DNA of 64,000 nucleotides from Alopecurus myosuroides (lineage: Eukaryota; Streptophyta; Magnoliopsida; Poales; Poaceae): assembly GCA_028641055.1 (NCBI GenBank), contig CM054057.1:400256541-400320540 (forward strand), in the 5' to 3' direction. Made by a program: the position numbers and the translations under genes. Below the pieces are notes generated by a model. It worked only from the letters and a program-made list of their open reading frames with translations. It made no database searches and was not told where the DNA came from. This document shows, piece by piece, positions 35,697-47,548 of this stretch (its first letter is position 1; every line of letters starts with the position of its first letter).

Positions 35697-37348
35697 TGAA
35701 GGGGAACGCAGCATAGAAAACAAAAAATTTCCTACGCGAGAGATACCCGAAAGGCCAAGATCTAATCTATGAGACGAAGTGCAATGGGAAACAAGAGGGT
35801 TAAGGAGAACACATACCCTCGAAGACTCAAAGTGGTACGAGATCAAATCTCGTTGTTGGCGTAGTCGTACTCACACCGATCCCGATAGCGAGAAGATGGC
35901 ACCGCAATCCGGCGGTGCATCCGTGATCGGTCACACGTACGGTTGATGACGACCTCCGTTCCCTCGTTCCAGCGGGGCGCGGAAGTAGAGGATCCCTCGG
36001 AACTCCAGCAGCACGACGACGTGGTGGTGGTGAAGAATCCCACGGTCAGGGCTTCGCCAAGCCGGAGACCATGAAATGGAGCAGCGGGTGGAGGGAAAGG
36101 GAAGTGGCCAAGTGTGTGGAGGAGGGAGAGCTCTCACCCTCCTTTTATAGGAGAGGGGGAGGCAGCCCAAGGGGGGTGCGGCCAGCCCATGGGGGTGCCC
36201 CCACCTCTTCCCTCATCATGTGAGTGGAAGCTCCACTCACACCCACTCATGCTCCCATAATTTCCCACTTGGAAAATCCAAAGGTTTTCTTTTAATAAAT
36301 AAATAAAACCTTTTTATTTCTTTATTTCAGCATTTGTTAATTCTATTAACAAACTTTTGCATATAGCACCTCGAATCATTTGTTAATTCTATTAACAACC
36401 ATTCGACGAAAAACCCCTTGAACTATTTCGATTTTCCCCGAAACAATTTCGGTGCTGCCCAAAATATTCTTCGATATTCCGTATCCTCTCAAATGCGTCA
36501 TCGAACCTTAAGTGTGTCACCCTACGGTTCGCGAATAAGATAGACATGATCGAGACTCCTCTCCGATCAATAATCAACAGCGGGATCTGGAGATCCGTGA
36601 TGACTCCTATATATTCAACGATGACTCTCGTGATCGTGTGAACCAACAACGCCGTGAACTATTCCCTTTGTCTCGCGATATTTTACTTGTCCGATATTCG
36701 ATCATTGGTATCAACCATACCTTGTTCAATCTCGTTACCGACAAGTACTCTTTTCTCGTTCCCGTGATATAACATCCTTGTGATCATATCACGTGCTTGC
36801 AAGCGGTTTCGATGTGATATCACCGAGAGGGCCCAGAGTATATCTCTCCGTCATTTGGATGGACAAATCCCACTCTTGATCCATGATCCTCAACTAATAC
36901 TTTCTGAATACTTAACGACACCTTTATAGTCACCCTGTTACGGTGTGACGTTTGATGCCATCAAAGCACTCTTCCGGTATCAGTGATTGACATGATCTCA
37001 AGGTCTAAGGAATAAGTTACTTCGTATGTTTGATATAACAATGTAAACTAAATGACTTGATCGCATTGCTATATTCTCTTTGGGTATATGTTCATCACAT
37101 CATTCTTCTAATGACATGACCCCGTTATTAATAACATCCAATGTTCATGATCAGGAAACCTTGATCATCTATTAATCAACGAGCTAGTTAAAAGAGAGGC
37201 TTTACTAGGAACCATTGTTTGTTTATTAAGCACACATGTATCAACGTTTCCGGTTAATACAATTCTAGCATGATAAATAAACATTCATCATAAACAAGGA
37301 ATAAGATAATAACCATTTTATTATTGCCTCTCGGGCATATTCCCTTCA
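35697..37348 (-). repeat. 3' LTR of element E (1652 bp)
   Basis: Nearly identical to 42459-44111. Reading both copies I find two substitutions (near 35706 and 35799) and one extra G in a G-run of the right copy. A minus-strand TATA box (TATAAAAGG) is at about 36143-36152. Confidence 0.95.
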
Positions 37349-37565
37349 GTCTCCCACTTGCACTAGAGTCAATAATCTAGTCTGTAAGCACTTTAACACA
37401 TATGGCGTACCAGTGTTATTACCATGCTTTGCATGCGGTAAACATCATCAAAAAGATCTGAACTGTTCAGATCCTATTGTATTTGCATGTTCTTTGCGTC
37501 TACACGCATCACTCATTCTCTAATGAGATGGCTTTGTATATATATATATGGTCAATTGATGAAAA

Positions 37566-37755
37566 CTTAATTCCTCAGCTTAAACTGATGTCACTAACAT
37601 TGTGAAAATGTAGCTTCATAGTGTTAGCATTCTTGGAAACTCACCAAGTTCCGGTGATACCTTAATTCCTCAGCTTAAACTGATGTTACTAACATTGTGA
37701 AAATGTAGCTTCATAGTTTCAGCATTCTTGGAAATTCACCAAGTTCAATAAAGAA
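37566..37755. repeat. Tandem duplication, 2 x 95 bp, inside element E
   Basis: Both units begin cttaattcctcagcttaaac and differ by several substitutions. They lie just inside the polypurine end of E. Confidence 0.9.
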
Positions 37756-40700
37756 CTCCATGACACAAAATACGCTTATAATCAGTTGTTAACACAACGA
37801 TATACTTTAGCCTTTGTTGTAGTATCTGTCACAATATTTTAATTTTGAAACTCTTTCAAATCCAGCATGGAACTTTCTTCCATCCTATTGTGCTACCGTT
37901 CATCGCATATTTTAATTGAGATAAAATTACTTGAATAAATGACAAGACTATTAGTGTAACATATTACAACTAATATTTTGTCATTACTATATAGGAAAAC
38001 ATGTCCTTAGCATTTCTAAAATGACACAAGGATCTCTCCCACTGTCGTCTAATCATCATATGAATTATCCTACTATAACATTTTATAGCATAGGACTCAT
38101 CTGGTTGTGTACATAGCATGGAAACATGACTTAGAAATCTCAATTTCAATGATGCTCATCATGTGTCAAAACACATGAATCTTGCTCAATTATTTTCCAT
38201 GTGACAAGAACTCCTTCTTATCAATTTTACATTGACTTACTTCAATATTTCATCTATGTAATTTGGCTTCAATCATATCAGACGCTTCAATCCATCTTTT
38301 ATAGATATCGATGCCCAATATCTTCTAAGCCTTTCATCAATATGAAATCGAAAATATTAACCGTGTTAATTTAAAATACATATTTTCCAATCAACCATAT
38401 GTCATCTACATAAAGTATTGGAAATATGTCATAGCGCTCCCACTTAATTTCTTGTAACTTTACAAGCATCTTTATCGTTCATGATGGAATCAAACTCTTT
38501 TGATAACTTCATTAAGGTAAAGATTTCAACTTCGTTATGCTCACTTCAACCATTGAAGTGTGCATACCTTTCTAGCAACCTTTTTGAATTTTACAAAACT
38601 CTCAGACTGTATCAAGTACGCATCCTTGATAAAACTTCCTTGAGAGGAGAGTTGGTTTTGTTATTCTACTACCATATCATAATATGTAACTTTGCTAGAA
38701 CTATCTGCAAAGACTAAGCATCACTACGGAAGATCAAAATCTTGTAGTAGTGAACTCTTTGAACTTCGTCGAAAACAACTTTTCGATAAGTACAACTTTC
38801 AAAGGATGTAAAATCCATGTCTTTGTCGCTATATAGACCCTTTTGCTATCGTTAGGCATCATGCCTATCGAAAGGACTACCAAGTCACATACTTGATATT
38901 CATACAAGGATACTATGGCGGATATAATGACTCATAGTCAATTTTACGAAGCCAGGGCCCATCATTTGCTTCCTTTATAAGGTTCGGGTCCTTTTGTTGT
39001 CAAAACAACACTTTACACTTAAACCACAAGTTGTTCTAAGTACAAAGTTTTTTGGACTTTACTGGTACAGTTCGCAAACTCATTTGAAGTATCTACAACA
39101 TTTGTAGTGTCTTCTACTTAGTCAAAATAGTAAACCCCGGAACAACTTCCAGTGCTGCGCTACTCTTGACATGATAACGAAGATTCTCTAACCTCGTTGA
39201 GTTTGTACTGTGCTCCCACTCACTTGTTTCGCAAGAACTACTTTCTCGAGAAATCAACCCTTTCTGACAAACAACATTTGTCTTTTGGTTCGGTGATAGG
39301 AGAAATACCCAATGTTTTATTTGGGATAACCTTATAAACATATATTTATCCTATTTTGGTTGTAAACATTTTACACATGCTATGCGTACCAAAACTTAAG
39401 AAAAATGACAATTCGGGTCATTACCCAAACCATATCTTATATGTTGTCAGTTTCAACGGATCATGATGGTGCTCTTTTCAGTGTAAAAGCGGTTGTCCTT
39501 AATGTATAAACTACAAAATTATAATGGCAATTTTATTAATCTTACCATGTCAAACAGGGTTTGATTTTGTCTTTTGAATACTCCAATCTAATGTGGGGTA
39601 TTCGAGAAGTATAAGTTGTAGAACAATTCTGCAACTTCTCAGATGTTTTGCTAAACTTGTAACTCAAACTTTATCCTTTATGATCCAATCATAAATACTT
39701 GATTATCTTGTTACATTGATTTTAACTTCATATTAACAACCTTTTGAACCAATTCAAAATGTCAAACTCTGTTCCCTTTAAATAGATATACTCACATATC
39801 TACTTAAATCATCGACAAAATTTTATGAAGGAAAAATTAACCCACCATACATGACTACACATAATGGACTATATACATCAATATGTATAATCTCCACTAA
39901 ATTAGTCGTCCATTCTACTTTGGCCTAAGAACGGAATTCTAGTCATCTTTTGGAAGAGGTCTCACAAGCGTCAATTTATTCAAAACAAAATGACTCCGGA
40001 AGTCCATCAATATGGAGTTCCTTCATGTTTTCCTTTCCGATATGAACTAAAATGGTGGTGTCACAATTTAAGTGAAAATCTTTTACGTCTTGCAACGTTT
40101 AGCATTCAGTCTTATAGATGTTTACTTTACCAACATGATTTATATTAACATATCCATCAATTATGGAATATGATCATAGTTTGAACAATCTCATTTGTTC
40201 TCACAAAAGACTAGAACAAAATAACAAATTATTAAGTTCTTCAAATAAATCTTGACTGGTTGGTTTGATACGACAATGAACACAATAACACTTTGTCTAT
40301 GTTCTTGTCATAATCGATTCCACATCTACTACTAGTTCCTTTTAGGCCCTTGTATTTCTTTCATTGCGTTGCTTTGTATGACAACTCATACCAACCAATG
40401 TGGTATCAAAATACCCAAAAATACTTTGTTAACTAGTAATACATCTATAACTTGTATATCAAGCATATACTCCTGAGCTGGACTTTCGAGTTATCTTCTT
40501 TTTCTGCCATATATCTTTTTGTAATTCTATTTTCAATATTCCCTTTCCTTTATAGAAGAATCATTCAACATCAAACAATGCTAGTCTTACTAGCTCATTT
40601 TCTTTGGCGTGTTAGTCATATACTATCACCCATTGAGTCATACTTTGAGTTTGATTGTTCTACTAATATCACCATATTAATAGCATTCTTCTAGATTCCA

Positions 40701-40855
40701 CTCTTAACAATTTCCAAGTAATTACCCATACTTCTAATCCATCCCATCATAACAATTTTATGATTAAGTTACTATAGCTCGAAGGAAGGGATTTAGAGGA
40801 TAATTTTGAGCGCCCAACTTCTTGGAATATTCAAACGCCTAGCGTCTTCAATCAT

Positions 40856-40943
40856 TGCATATATTCAGATAATATAAGCAAACATTGTCACGCTAAATTT
40901 GCATATATTCATATAATATAAGCAAACATTGTCACGCTAAATT
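40856..40943. repeat. Tandem duplication, 2 x 44 bp, inside element E
   Basis: Units start tgcatatattca at 40856 and 40900 and differ at one base. Confidence 0.92.
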
Positions 40944-42442
40944 ATACTCAGTCATGTTGCCACAAAAAAGTTTCTAGATATCAATATATCTTTCACTTGA
41001 TTGTTTCTGAAAACAACTCTTTTCAGTTCCTAAATCACCTTGATCAACAAAACATTCTTTTGAAGATAAAGTAATACGGAAGCAACCATGACTCTGGATT
41101 CTAAGTAGGAATTATTTGCTCTCTAGATTAATCAATCATTAACCACATGGAGCTAGGTAGGAAATACCAGAAATCTACAATAGGACTCAATTTTAAATTT
41201 CCCTAATACGGTACCAATCTTAAATGGTATTTACCAGATCATAACAGTTATATCTCAATTAACAATCTAAGTGTAAGGTAATTATAGATGCCAATGAATA
41301 CTACAATTTGTGCAAATTCACTTTGATTGGTTGTTCATGATAAATAAGTTCAAGCTAATTCAAAAATTAAACCATGAAATCCCACTCAAAAACAACATCC
41401 CTCTTAGTCGTCTTTAGTGATTACACGAACCAAATTCACTACACCAAAACCGATCATCACGTGAGATGATGTAGTTTCAAAGGCGAACATCGACATGTTC
41501 ATCATATCATCCATATGAGTCATGCTTTACCTTTCGGTTACGTGTTCCGAGGCCATGTCTGTACATGCTAGGCTCGCCAAGTAGAACCGTAGTATTGCGT
41601 GTGTTTCAAGGCCATGTCTGTACATGCTAGGCTTGAAAGCACCCGTTGTATGCGAACGTTGAGTCTGTCACACCTGATCATCACGTGGTGTCTCGAAACG
41701 ACGAACTTTCTTAACGGTGCATACTTAAGGAAGAACACATTATTATCTTGATATTAAGTGAGAGGGATCATCTTATAATGCTACCATCGTTATCTAAGCA
41801 ACACAAGATGCATAAAAAGGATTAACATCACAGACATCACATGAAAGGATAACGTGATATGATATGGTCCTTCTTGCACTTGATCTCCATCATGTGCATT
41901 ATGGTATGATCTCAATCATTCCACCGGCGTGGTACCAAGTACCACGGTACCCCAAACTTGATTGTCCATCAATAAGAAGACAACCATATGGATACCTTCC
42001 GGTATATCAATAATTTACAAAATAGATCATCTCATAATCAAATTTGTAATATTGACCATATCACATCACATGCCCAGCAAAAACTAGTTAGACGCTTCTA
42101 ATTTATTTTTGCATATTTTACGTGGCTTAGGGCTTTCGAGGATAGAACCGTTCATACCTACGAACATCAACCACAACGTTGATAAACATATTTTTAGCAA
42201 CCCTTTGTAGATTAGATCTTAACTATAGTAGGAGAAACAGACACCCGCAAGCCACTTATGCAATACAAGTTGCATGTCAGTTGTGGAACAAGTCTCATGT
42301 ACGTGGACATGTAAGGTTAGTCCGGGCCGCTTCATCCAACTATGCCACTAAGATCATTAAATAGTCAAGGAGGTAATAACATGATCATCAACGCCCACAT
42401 ACACCTATGTGTTCTACCCGTACAAAACATCTACGCATAGAT

Positions 42443-42457
42443 CCGGCTCTGATACCA
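42443..42457 (-). other. Primer-binding site of element E (initiator Met-tRNA)
   Basis: The minus strand reads TGGTATCAGAGCCGG, one base from the LTR edge at 42459. Confidence 0.92.
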
Positions 42458-42458
42458 C

Positions 42459-44111
42459 TGAAGGGGAACGTAGCATAGAAAACAAAAAATTTCCTACGCG
42501 AGAGATACCCGAAAGGCCAAGATCTAATCTATGAGACGAAGTGCAATGGGCAACAAGAGGGTTAAGGAGAACACATACCCTCGAAGACTCAAAGTGGTAC
42601 GAGATCAAATCTCGTTGTTGGCGTAGTCGTACTCACACCGATCCCGATAGCGAGAAGATGGCACCGCAATCCGGCGGTGCATCCGTGATCGGTCACACGT
42701 ACGGTTGATGACGACCTCCGTTCCCTCGTTCCAGCGGGGCGCGGAAGTAGAGGATCCCTCGGAACTCCAGCAGCACGACGACGTGGTGGTGGTGAAGAAT
42801 CCCACGGTCAGGGCTTCGCCAAGCCGGAGACCATGAAATGGAGCAGCGGGTGGAGGGAAAGGGAAGTGGCCAAGTGTGTGGAGGAGGGAGAGCTCTCACC
42901 CTCCTTTTATAGGAGAGGGGGGAGGCAGCCCAAGGGGGGTGCGGCCAGCCCATGGGGGTGCCCCCACCTCTTCCCTCATCATGTGAGTGGAAGCTCCACT
43001 CACACCCACTCATGCTCCCATAATTTCCCACTTGGAAAATCCAAAGGTTTTCTTTTAATAAATAAATAAAACCTTTTTATTTCTTTATTTCAGCATTTGT
43101 TAATTCTATTAACAAACTTTTGCATATAGCACCTCGAATCATTTGTTAATTCTATTAACAACCATTCGACGAAAAACCCCTTGAACTATTTCGATTTTCC
43201 CCGAAACAATTTCGGTGCTGCCCAAAATATTCTTCGATATTCCGTATCCTCTCAAATGCGTCATCGAACCTTAAGTGTGTCACCCTACGGTTCGCGAATA
43301 AGATAGACATGATCGAGACTCCTCTCCGATCAATAATCAACAGCGGGATCTGGAGATCCGTGATGACTCCTATATATTCAACGATGACTCTCGTGATCGT
43401 GTGAACCAACAACGCCGTGAACTATTCCCTTTGTCTCGCGATATTTTACTTGTCCGATATTCGATCATTGGTATCAACCATACCTTGTTCAATCTCGTTA
43501 CCGACAAGTACTCTTTTCTCGTTCCCGTGATATAACATCCTTGTGATCATATCACGTGCTTGCAAGCGGTTTCGATGTGATATCACCGAGAGGGCCCAGA
43601 GTATATCTCTCCGTCATTTGGATGGACAAATCCCACTCTTGATCCATGATCCTCAACTAATACTTTCTGAATACTTAACGACACCTTTATAGTCACCCTG
43701 TTACGGTGTGACGTTTGATGCCATCAAAGCACTCTTCCGGTATCAGTGATTGACATGATCTCAAGGTCTAAGGAATAAGTTACTTCGTATGTTTGATATA
43801 ACAATGTAAACTAAATGACTTGATCGCATTGCTATATTCTCTTTGGGTATATGTTCATCACATCATTCTTCTAATGACATGACCCCGTTATTAATAACAT
43901 CCAATGTTCATGATCAGGAAACCTTGATCATCTATTAATCAACGAGCTAGTTAAAAGAGAGGCTTTACTAGGAACCATTGTTTGTTTATTAAGCACACAT
44001 GTATCAACGTTTCCGGTTAATACAATTCTAGCATGATAAATAAACATTCATCATAAACAAGGAATAAGATAATAACCATTTTATTATTGCCTCTCGGGCA
44101 TATTCCCTTCA
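42459..44111 (-). repeat. 5' LTR of element E (1653 bp)
   Basis: TG...CA ends, adjacent to the primer site on its left. Followed by the target duplication gaaac. Confidence 0.95.
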
Positions 44112-44264
44112 GAAACGAGGCGTCGTTCCCGGTTTTTACGCGAACTGCGATTAGTAAATGCGCACGATCCACTGTTAAGATCGTGGCACGAAACAGCATC
44201 CGCCGCCCCTTCGTTTCGCCTTCACACGCGGCTCAGCGAGCGGCCACGATCGACTGGCTCTGTG

Positions 44265-44270
44265 TATAAA
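44265..44270 (+). promoter_or_regulatory. TATA box for the antisense gene of element G
   Basis: GTGTATAAATTC lies 113 bases before the ATG at 44383 in a GC-rich context. The gene is antisense to pol of G, so this is separate from the LTR promoter. Confidence 0.6.
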
Positions 44271-44382
44271 TTCAGGCCTTGGTGAAGCGGTGAAAATTTC
44301 CCAGCTTTCGCCTTCCTCGCTCATCGTCTTCCTCACGCACCATCTCCTCTCTCTCTCTCTCTTCGAGCTTGTGCTAGCAGCA

Positions 44383-47335
44383 ATGGCGGGAGGCAAGAAA
44401 CGCGGCGCTGCCGCCTCGGCGTCAGGAGAGGTTCCAGCGCAACCCGCACCGCGCTCGGGCGATTGGCGCTCGCCCAACACCACGGCCAAGAGTGTCAAGG
44501 AGATGCAGCGGGAGGGGTTGCTGCCCGCGGAGGCCGAGAAGCGGGTGGGCCTCGGCAAGAAGGAGAAGGTACCCAATCCACACGCGAACGAACGCGTGGT
44601 CTTCGCGGACCACGTGTCGCGCGGACTTTCTCTTCCCCTTCACCCATTCCTCGTGGCATTGCTGTATGTCTATGGCATACAGCTCCATGATCTTCCTCCG
44701 AATGCAGTGCAGCACATATCGTGCTTCATTGTATTCTGCGAGTGCTTTTTGGGCATTCGCCCACATTGGGGCCTCTGGAAGGCCCTCGTCAAGGTCCGAA
44801 TCTTCCGCGAGAAGTCGCGGGTGGAATCTGAGCCTGGCGAACCACTGCGCACGGGCGGCTTCGGGATTCAAGCGAAGTCGGAGAACAGCTACTTTGGCAT
44901 GTACTTCATCGACTCCGCCCAAGGATGGAGGAAAAAGTGGTTTTACATCACCGACAACAGCTCGGGTGGGATTCAGGAATTCCACCCGTTCGCTGTCTTG
45001 AAGAGACGGAAGTCCTAGGCACACAGACTGTCGGCTGAAGAGACCCAGGTCGTTACGCCGCTACTTGCCAAGGTGGCCGCCCTCCGTGATCAAGCCGCTG
45101 GAGTCGTGCTAAACGGACTGCACCTGGCGAGCATCTTCCTCAAGCGCAGAATTCAACCCCTGCAGCACAGGCCTTCCACGATGTGGGAGTACCAGGGCTC
45201 TGAGGATCCCAGTCGCGTGAGTCGTGAAGAGCTCTCGAACGTCGAGTTCGAGAAAAAGATCGCGGCCATCACCAGCTTGAAGGTGGGAGAAAAATTCCCC
45301 GACTGCACAGTCGCAGCCTTCGAGGCGTCAACGCCTCCGCCACCCGAAGTGAGTTCATCCTTCCTTCTCTCTTCATTTCTTTCCTTGTTCTGAATTTTGG
45401 TCGACTGAATTTTCCCTCGCTTTTCCTTTGTCTTCTTTGATAGAGCTTAACCATAGCCACCTGCTACCCGCCCACGTCCGGAGAGGATGCCTCGGATTTA
45501 TTGGCGAGTAACCTGGACGGTCCAGCCGACACCAGTGTTGCTGATGCCTCCTCGAGCTCCGAGAGTGACTCCTCGGATGACGCGGGGGATTCGGGTAACG
45601 ATCGCCTCCTTCGCAAACGCCGTCGAGTGGGGGATGATGAGGCCACTTCCAAAGATAATTCTCTGGAGGAATCGCCCGGGAAGGAACCCATCACCGTCAC
45701 TCCGCTGCGCACGCGCCCCTCCTCCTTCGTTTCCAACAATCCAAACCGCTTGGAATGCGGATATGTTGGACGAAGAGGATGACGACGAGTAAGTTCTTTC
45801 TTCTTGTTCTTAGTCGAACATTTCCTTTCGCATCTTTTTTGACATATTGTCTTCATTGCAGTCTGCAAGCTATCAGCCCTCGCAGGTACGCCTCCTCCCT
45901 TCCTCCCGAAAAGAGGAATAAAGTGGGAGCTGCGGGTGAGACTCCTACCGTCGACACCGTCCAAAACTCACCGAGTGTAGCCCCCAACGCGGCGACTACG
46001 GAATACAGAATTCCTAGTTTTGCTGCTGGGGCTTCGGCTCCGAAGGAGGTGTCGGGTAGCTCGGCGGATCCCCTCTCCCTTGCTCAAGGTCAGGTAAACT
46101 TTTGTTGCCTACTTCTTCAATACTTTATCACCTTTGGATTTGTTATCGGGTGCACGTCAGTGCTCCCGATGGGAGTAGCCCCCAAGGCTGTTAGTCGATC
46201 GCATGCGATTGGCTACAGGCTCAGAGATAGTATTTTTATTTCTTCTTCTTCATTTTATCGGGTGCACTACAGTGCTCCCGATGGGAGTAGCCCCCGAGGC
46301 TATACTCGAATGTTTACAATCAAGTATAGGATCAAATTTATCCTTTCTGATTCTTCTATCTTCATGTTCCTTGCAGTCGCTTATCGACTCCCTTGCGGCG
46401 GTTGGTCGTCGTGTTGTTCTCGCTGAGTCGGAATGCGGGATCCTTCGATCAGACCGTGATCGACTCGCCTCGGAGAACGAGCTTCTTCGAAGTAAGTTTA
46501 CCATCTTCTTCTGTCTTTATTTCTTCATTAATTCTTTGGTTCTAACAACTATTGCTGCGCAGCTCAACTTGAGTATATGAAGACCGAGAAGGCAAATGCC
46601 TCCACTCGGGCAACTGCTCAAGAGGCCGAGTTGGCGGCTACTCGACGGGAACTCGAGTCCTCTCGCATGTTGTCGGTAGATCTTGAAGGAAAGCTTGCGG
46701 CTCCCAGGTTGCTCTGAAGAATTTGGAGGAAGCTGGCACCAAGGCGGATGCCGACCTTGTCGACTTCCTTCGTCCCCTTGCCGAGCACTTTGCGGGTAAG
46801 TTGCTTTTGTCCTATGATTTGTCTTCTGTCGTGGTGAGTCCTTTGGATCTTAACATTTTTCTTTGTAGGTCTTCTGGGTGTCCCACTGGAGCTTCCTGGG
46901 GTCCATCGGGTGGATGCGCTGACGGATTCTTGCGCCCAGCTCAGGACGCACGCCGAAGGGGTTTGCACCTTGATTGGCGATGCCACTCGAGTGTTGACGC
47001 AACTGCACGGCCGCCTTCTCGTCAACGCCGTGTCTCCACCCGCGCTAAGTGATTTGCTGAAGATTTTCTCGGAGAGCAATCTCCTTGATGCCTACGCGGT
47101 CGCTCAGTCAGAATCTGGGGCGAAGACCGCCATCCAGTTCGCGCTGGCACACGGAGTCACCGGTTTGGAGGAGGCCTACTCGGAGCTTCCTGTTGATCCT
47201 GCTACGGGCAGAAAGGTAGGGCTTCGTCGTTTTGGCGAGCCAGCCGGAGTCCTTGCTCGGAAGTTATCCGAGTTGTTTGCCCGTGCTAGGGGAGGGACCA
47301 CCGCCGCGAGTGGCAGCACAACTGTAGCTCCTTAG
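44383..47335 (+). pseudogene. Antisense accessory gene of element G, module 1 (Transposase_28-type, spliced)
   Basis: Plus strand, opposite to gag-pol of G. The ATG at 44383 follows a TATA box by 113 bases; an in-frame ATG at 44290 is less likely. Exons inferred from GT-AG signals: 44383-45348, 45444-45788, 45862-46093, 46377-46491, 46563-46795, 46869-47335. Exon 1 holds the Transposase_28 region (about 44600-45010, with FLVALLYVYGIQLHDLPP) and a TAG at 45016-45018 where the frame then continues to 45393. Exon 2 is Ser/Asp/Glu-rich and ends in DDDE but needs a frameshift. Exons 4-5 are coiled-coil, with another frameshift near 46710. Exon 6 is an alanine- and leucine-rich helical domain. Homologous in plan to 14059-17252 of element B. 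Function unknown. Confidence 0.75.
46144..46300. repeat. Repeated G/C-rich motif in intron 3 of the antisense gene
   Basis: Two copies of tatcgggtgca..agtgctcccgatgggagtagcccccRaggc at 46144-46189 and 46257-46300. A diverged copy lies at 47455-47480. The core agtacccccc also occurs at the polypurine tract (34778-34790). Confidence 0.75.
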
Positions 47336-47548
47336 TATATTTCTTCTATACTTCGCTGTTTCGATTGTAATGAACCTTGGGATGTGTTCCCGTATTTTCA
47401 ATGTTTTAATCGAGATGTTCTTCTGAAATGCTTCCCGCGATTGTGTGTTTCCTCCTGATAGGAGTACCCCCCGAGCACCTGTCGAATAGGTGGTTAATAT
47501 ATCTCGAATAGGGCATCTTATTCCTTTTAACTTCTTTGTATTTTTCAG
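47336..47548 (+). other. Spacer between the two antisense modules of element G
   Basis: It looks like a 3' untranslated region (T-rich) after the stop at 47335, followed by a polypurine-like motif and an acceptor site at 47547-47548. Confidence 0.45.

Larger units (their letters stand above)
37349..42458 (-). pseudogene. Decayed Copia gag-pol interior of element E
   Basis: The longest minus-strand frame is only 75 codons (39114-39341), yet a Copia RT core can be read: the minus strand at 38424-38383 encodes FPILYVDDIWLIGK, matching the YVDD motif of Copia RT. Elsewhere stops and frameshifts are dense. Tandem duplications occur at 37566-37755 (2 x 95 bp) and 40856-40943 (2 x 44 bp), and a short repeat at 41550/41612. 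Gag, protease and integrase cannot be read with confidence. The element must have used proteins from another copy. Confidence 0.8.
35697..44111 (-). mobile_element. Element E: full-length Copia retrotransposon (Angela/BARE-like), non-autonomous
   Basis: Two LTRs (35697-37348 and 42459-44111) flank 5.1 kb. Target duplications gaaac are intact on both sides (35692-35696, 44112-44116). Primer site 42443-42457 matches Met-tRNA; a polypurine tract (minus AAGTGGGAGAC) sits next to 37348. The LTR start TGAAGGGAATATGCCC is like Angela/BARE. It is inserted in the 5' flank of the antisense gene of G. Confidence 0.93.

Noticed and set aside
36331..36400. Possible MITE in the LTR of element E
   Set aside because: The tttgttaat...attaacaaa inverted repeat occurs twice in both LTR copies and has no target duplication; it is part of the LTR.
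44422..45024. Minus-strand frame of 200 codons
   Set aside because: Shadow of the Transposase_28-type exon on the plus strand, which also has the promoter and splice sites.
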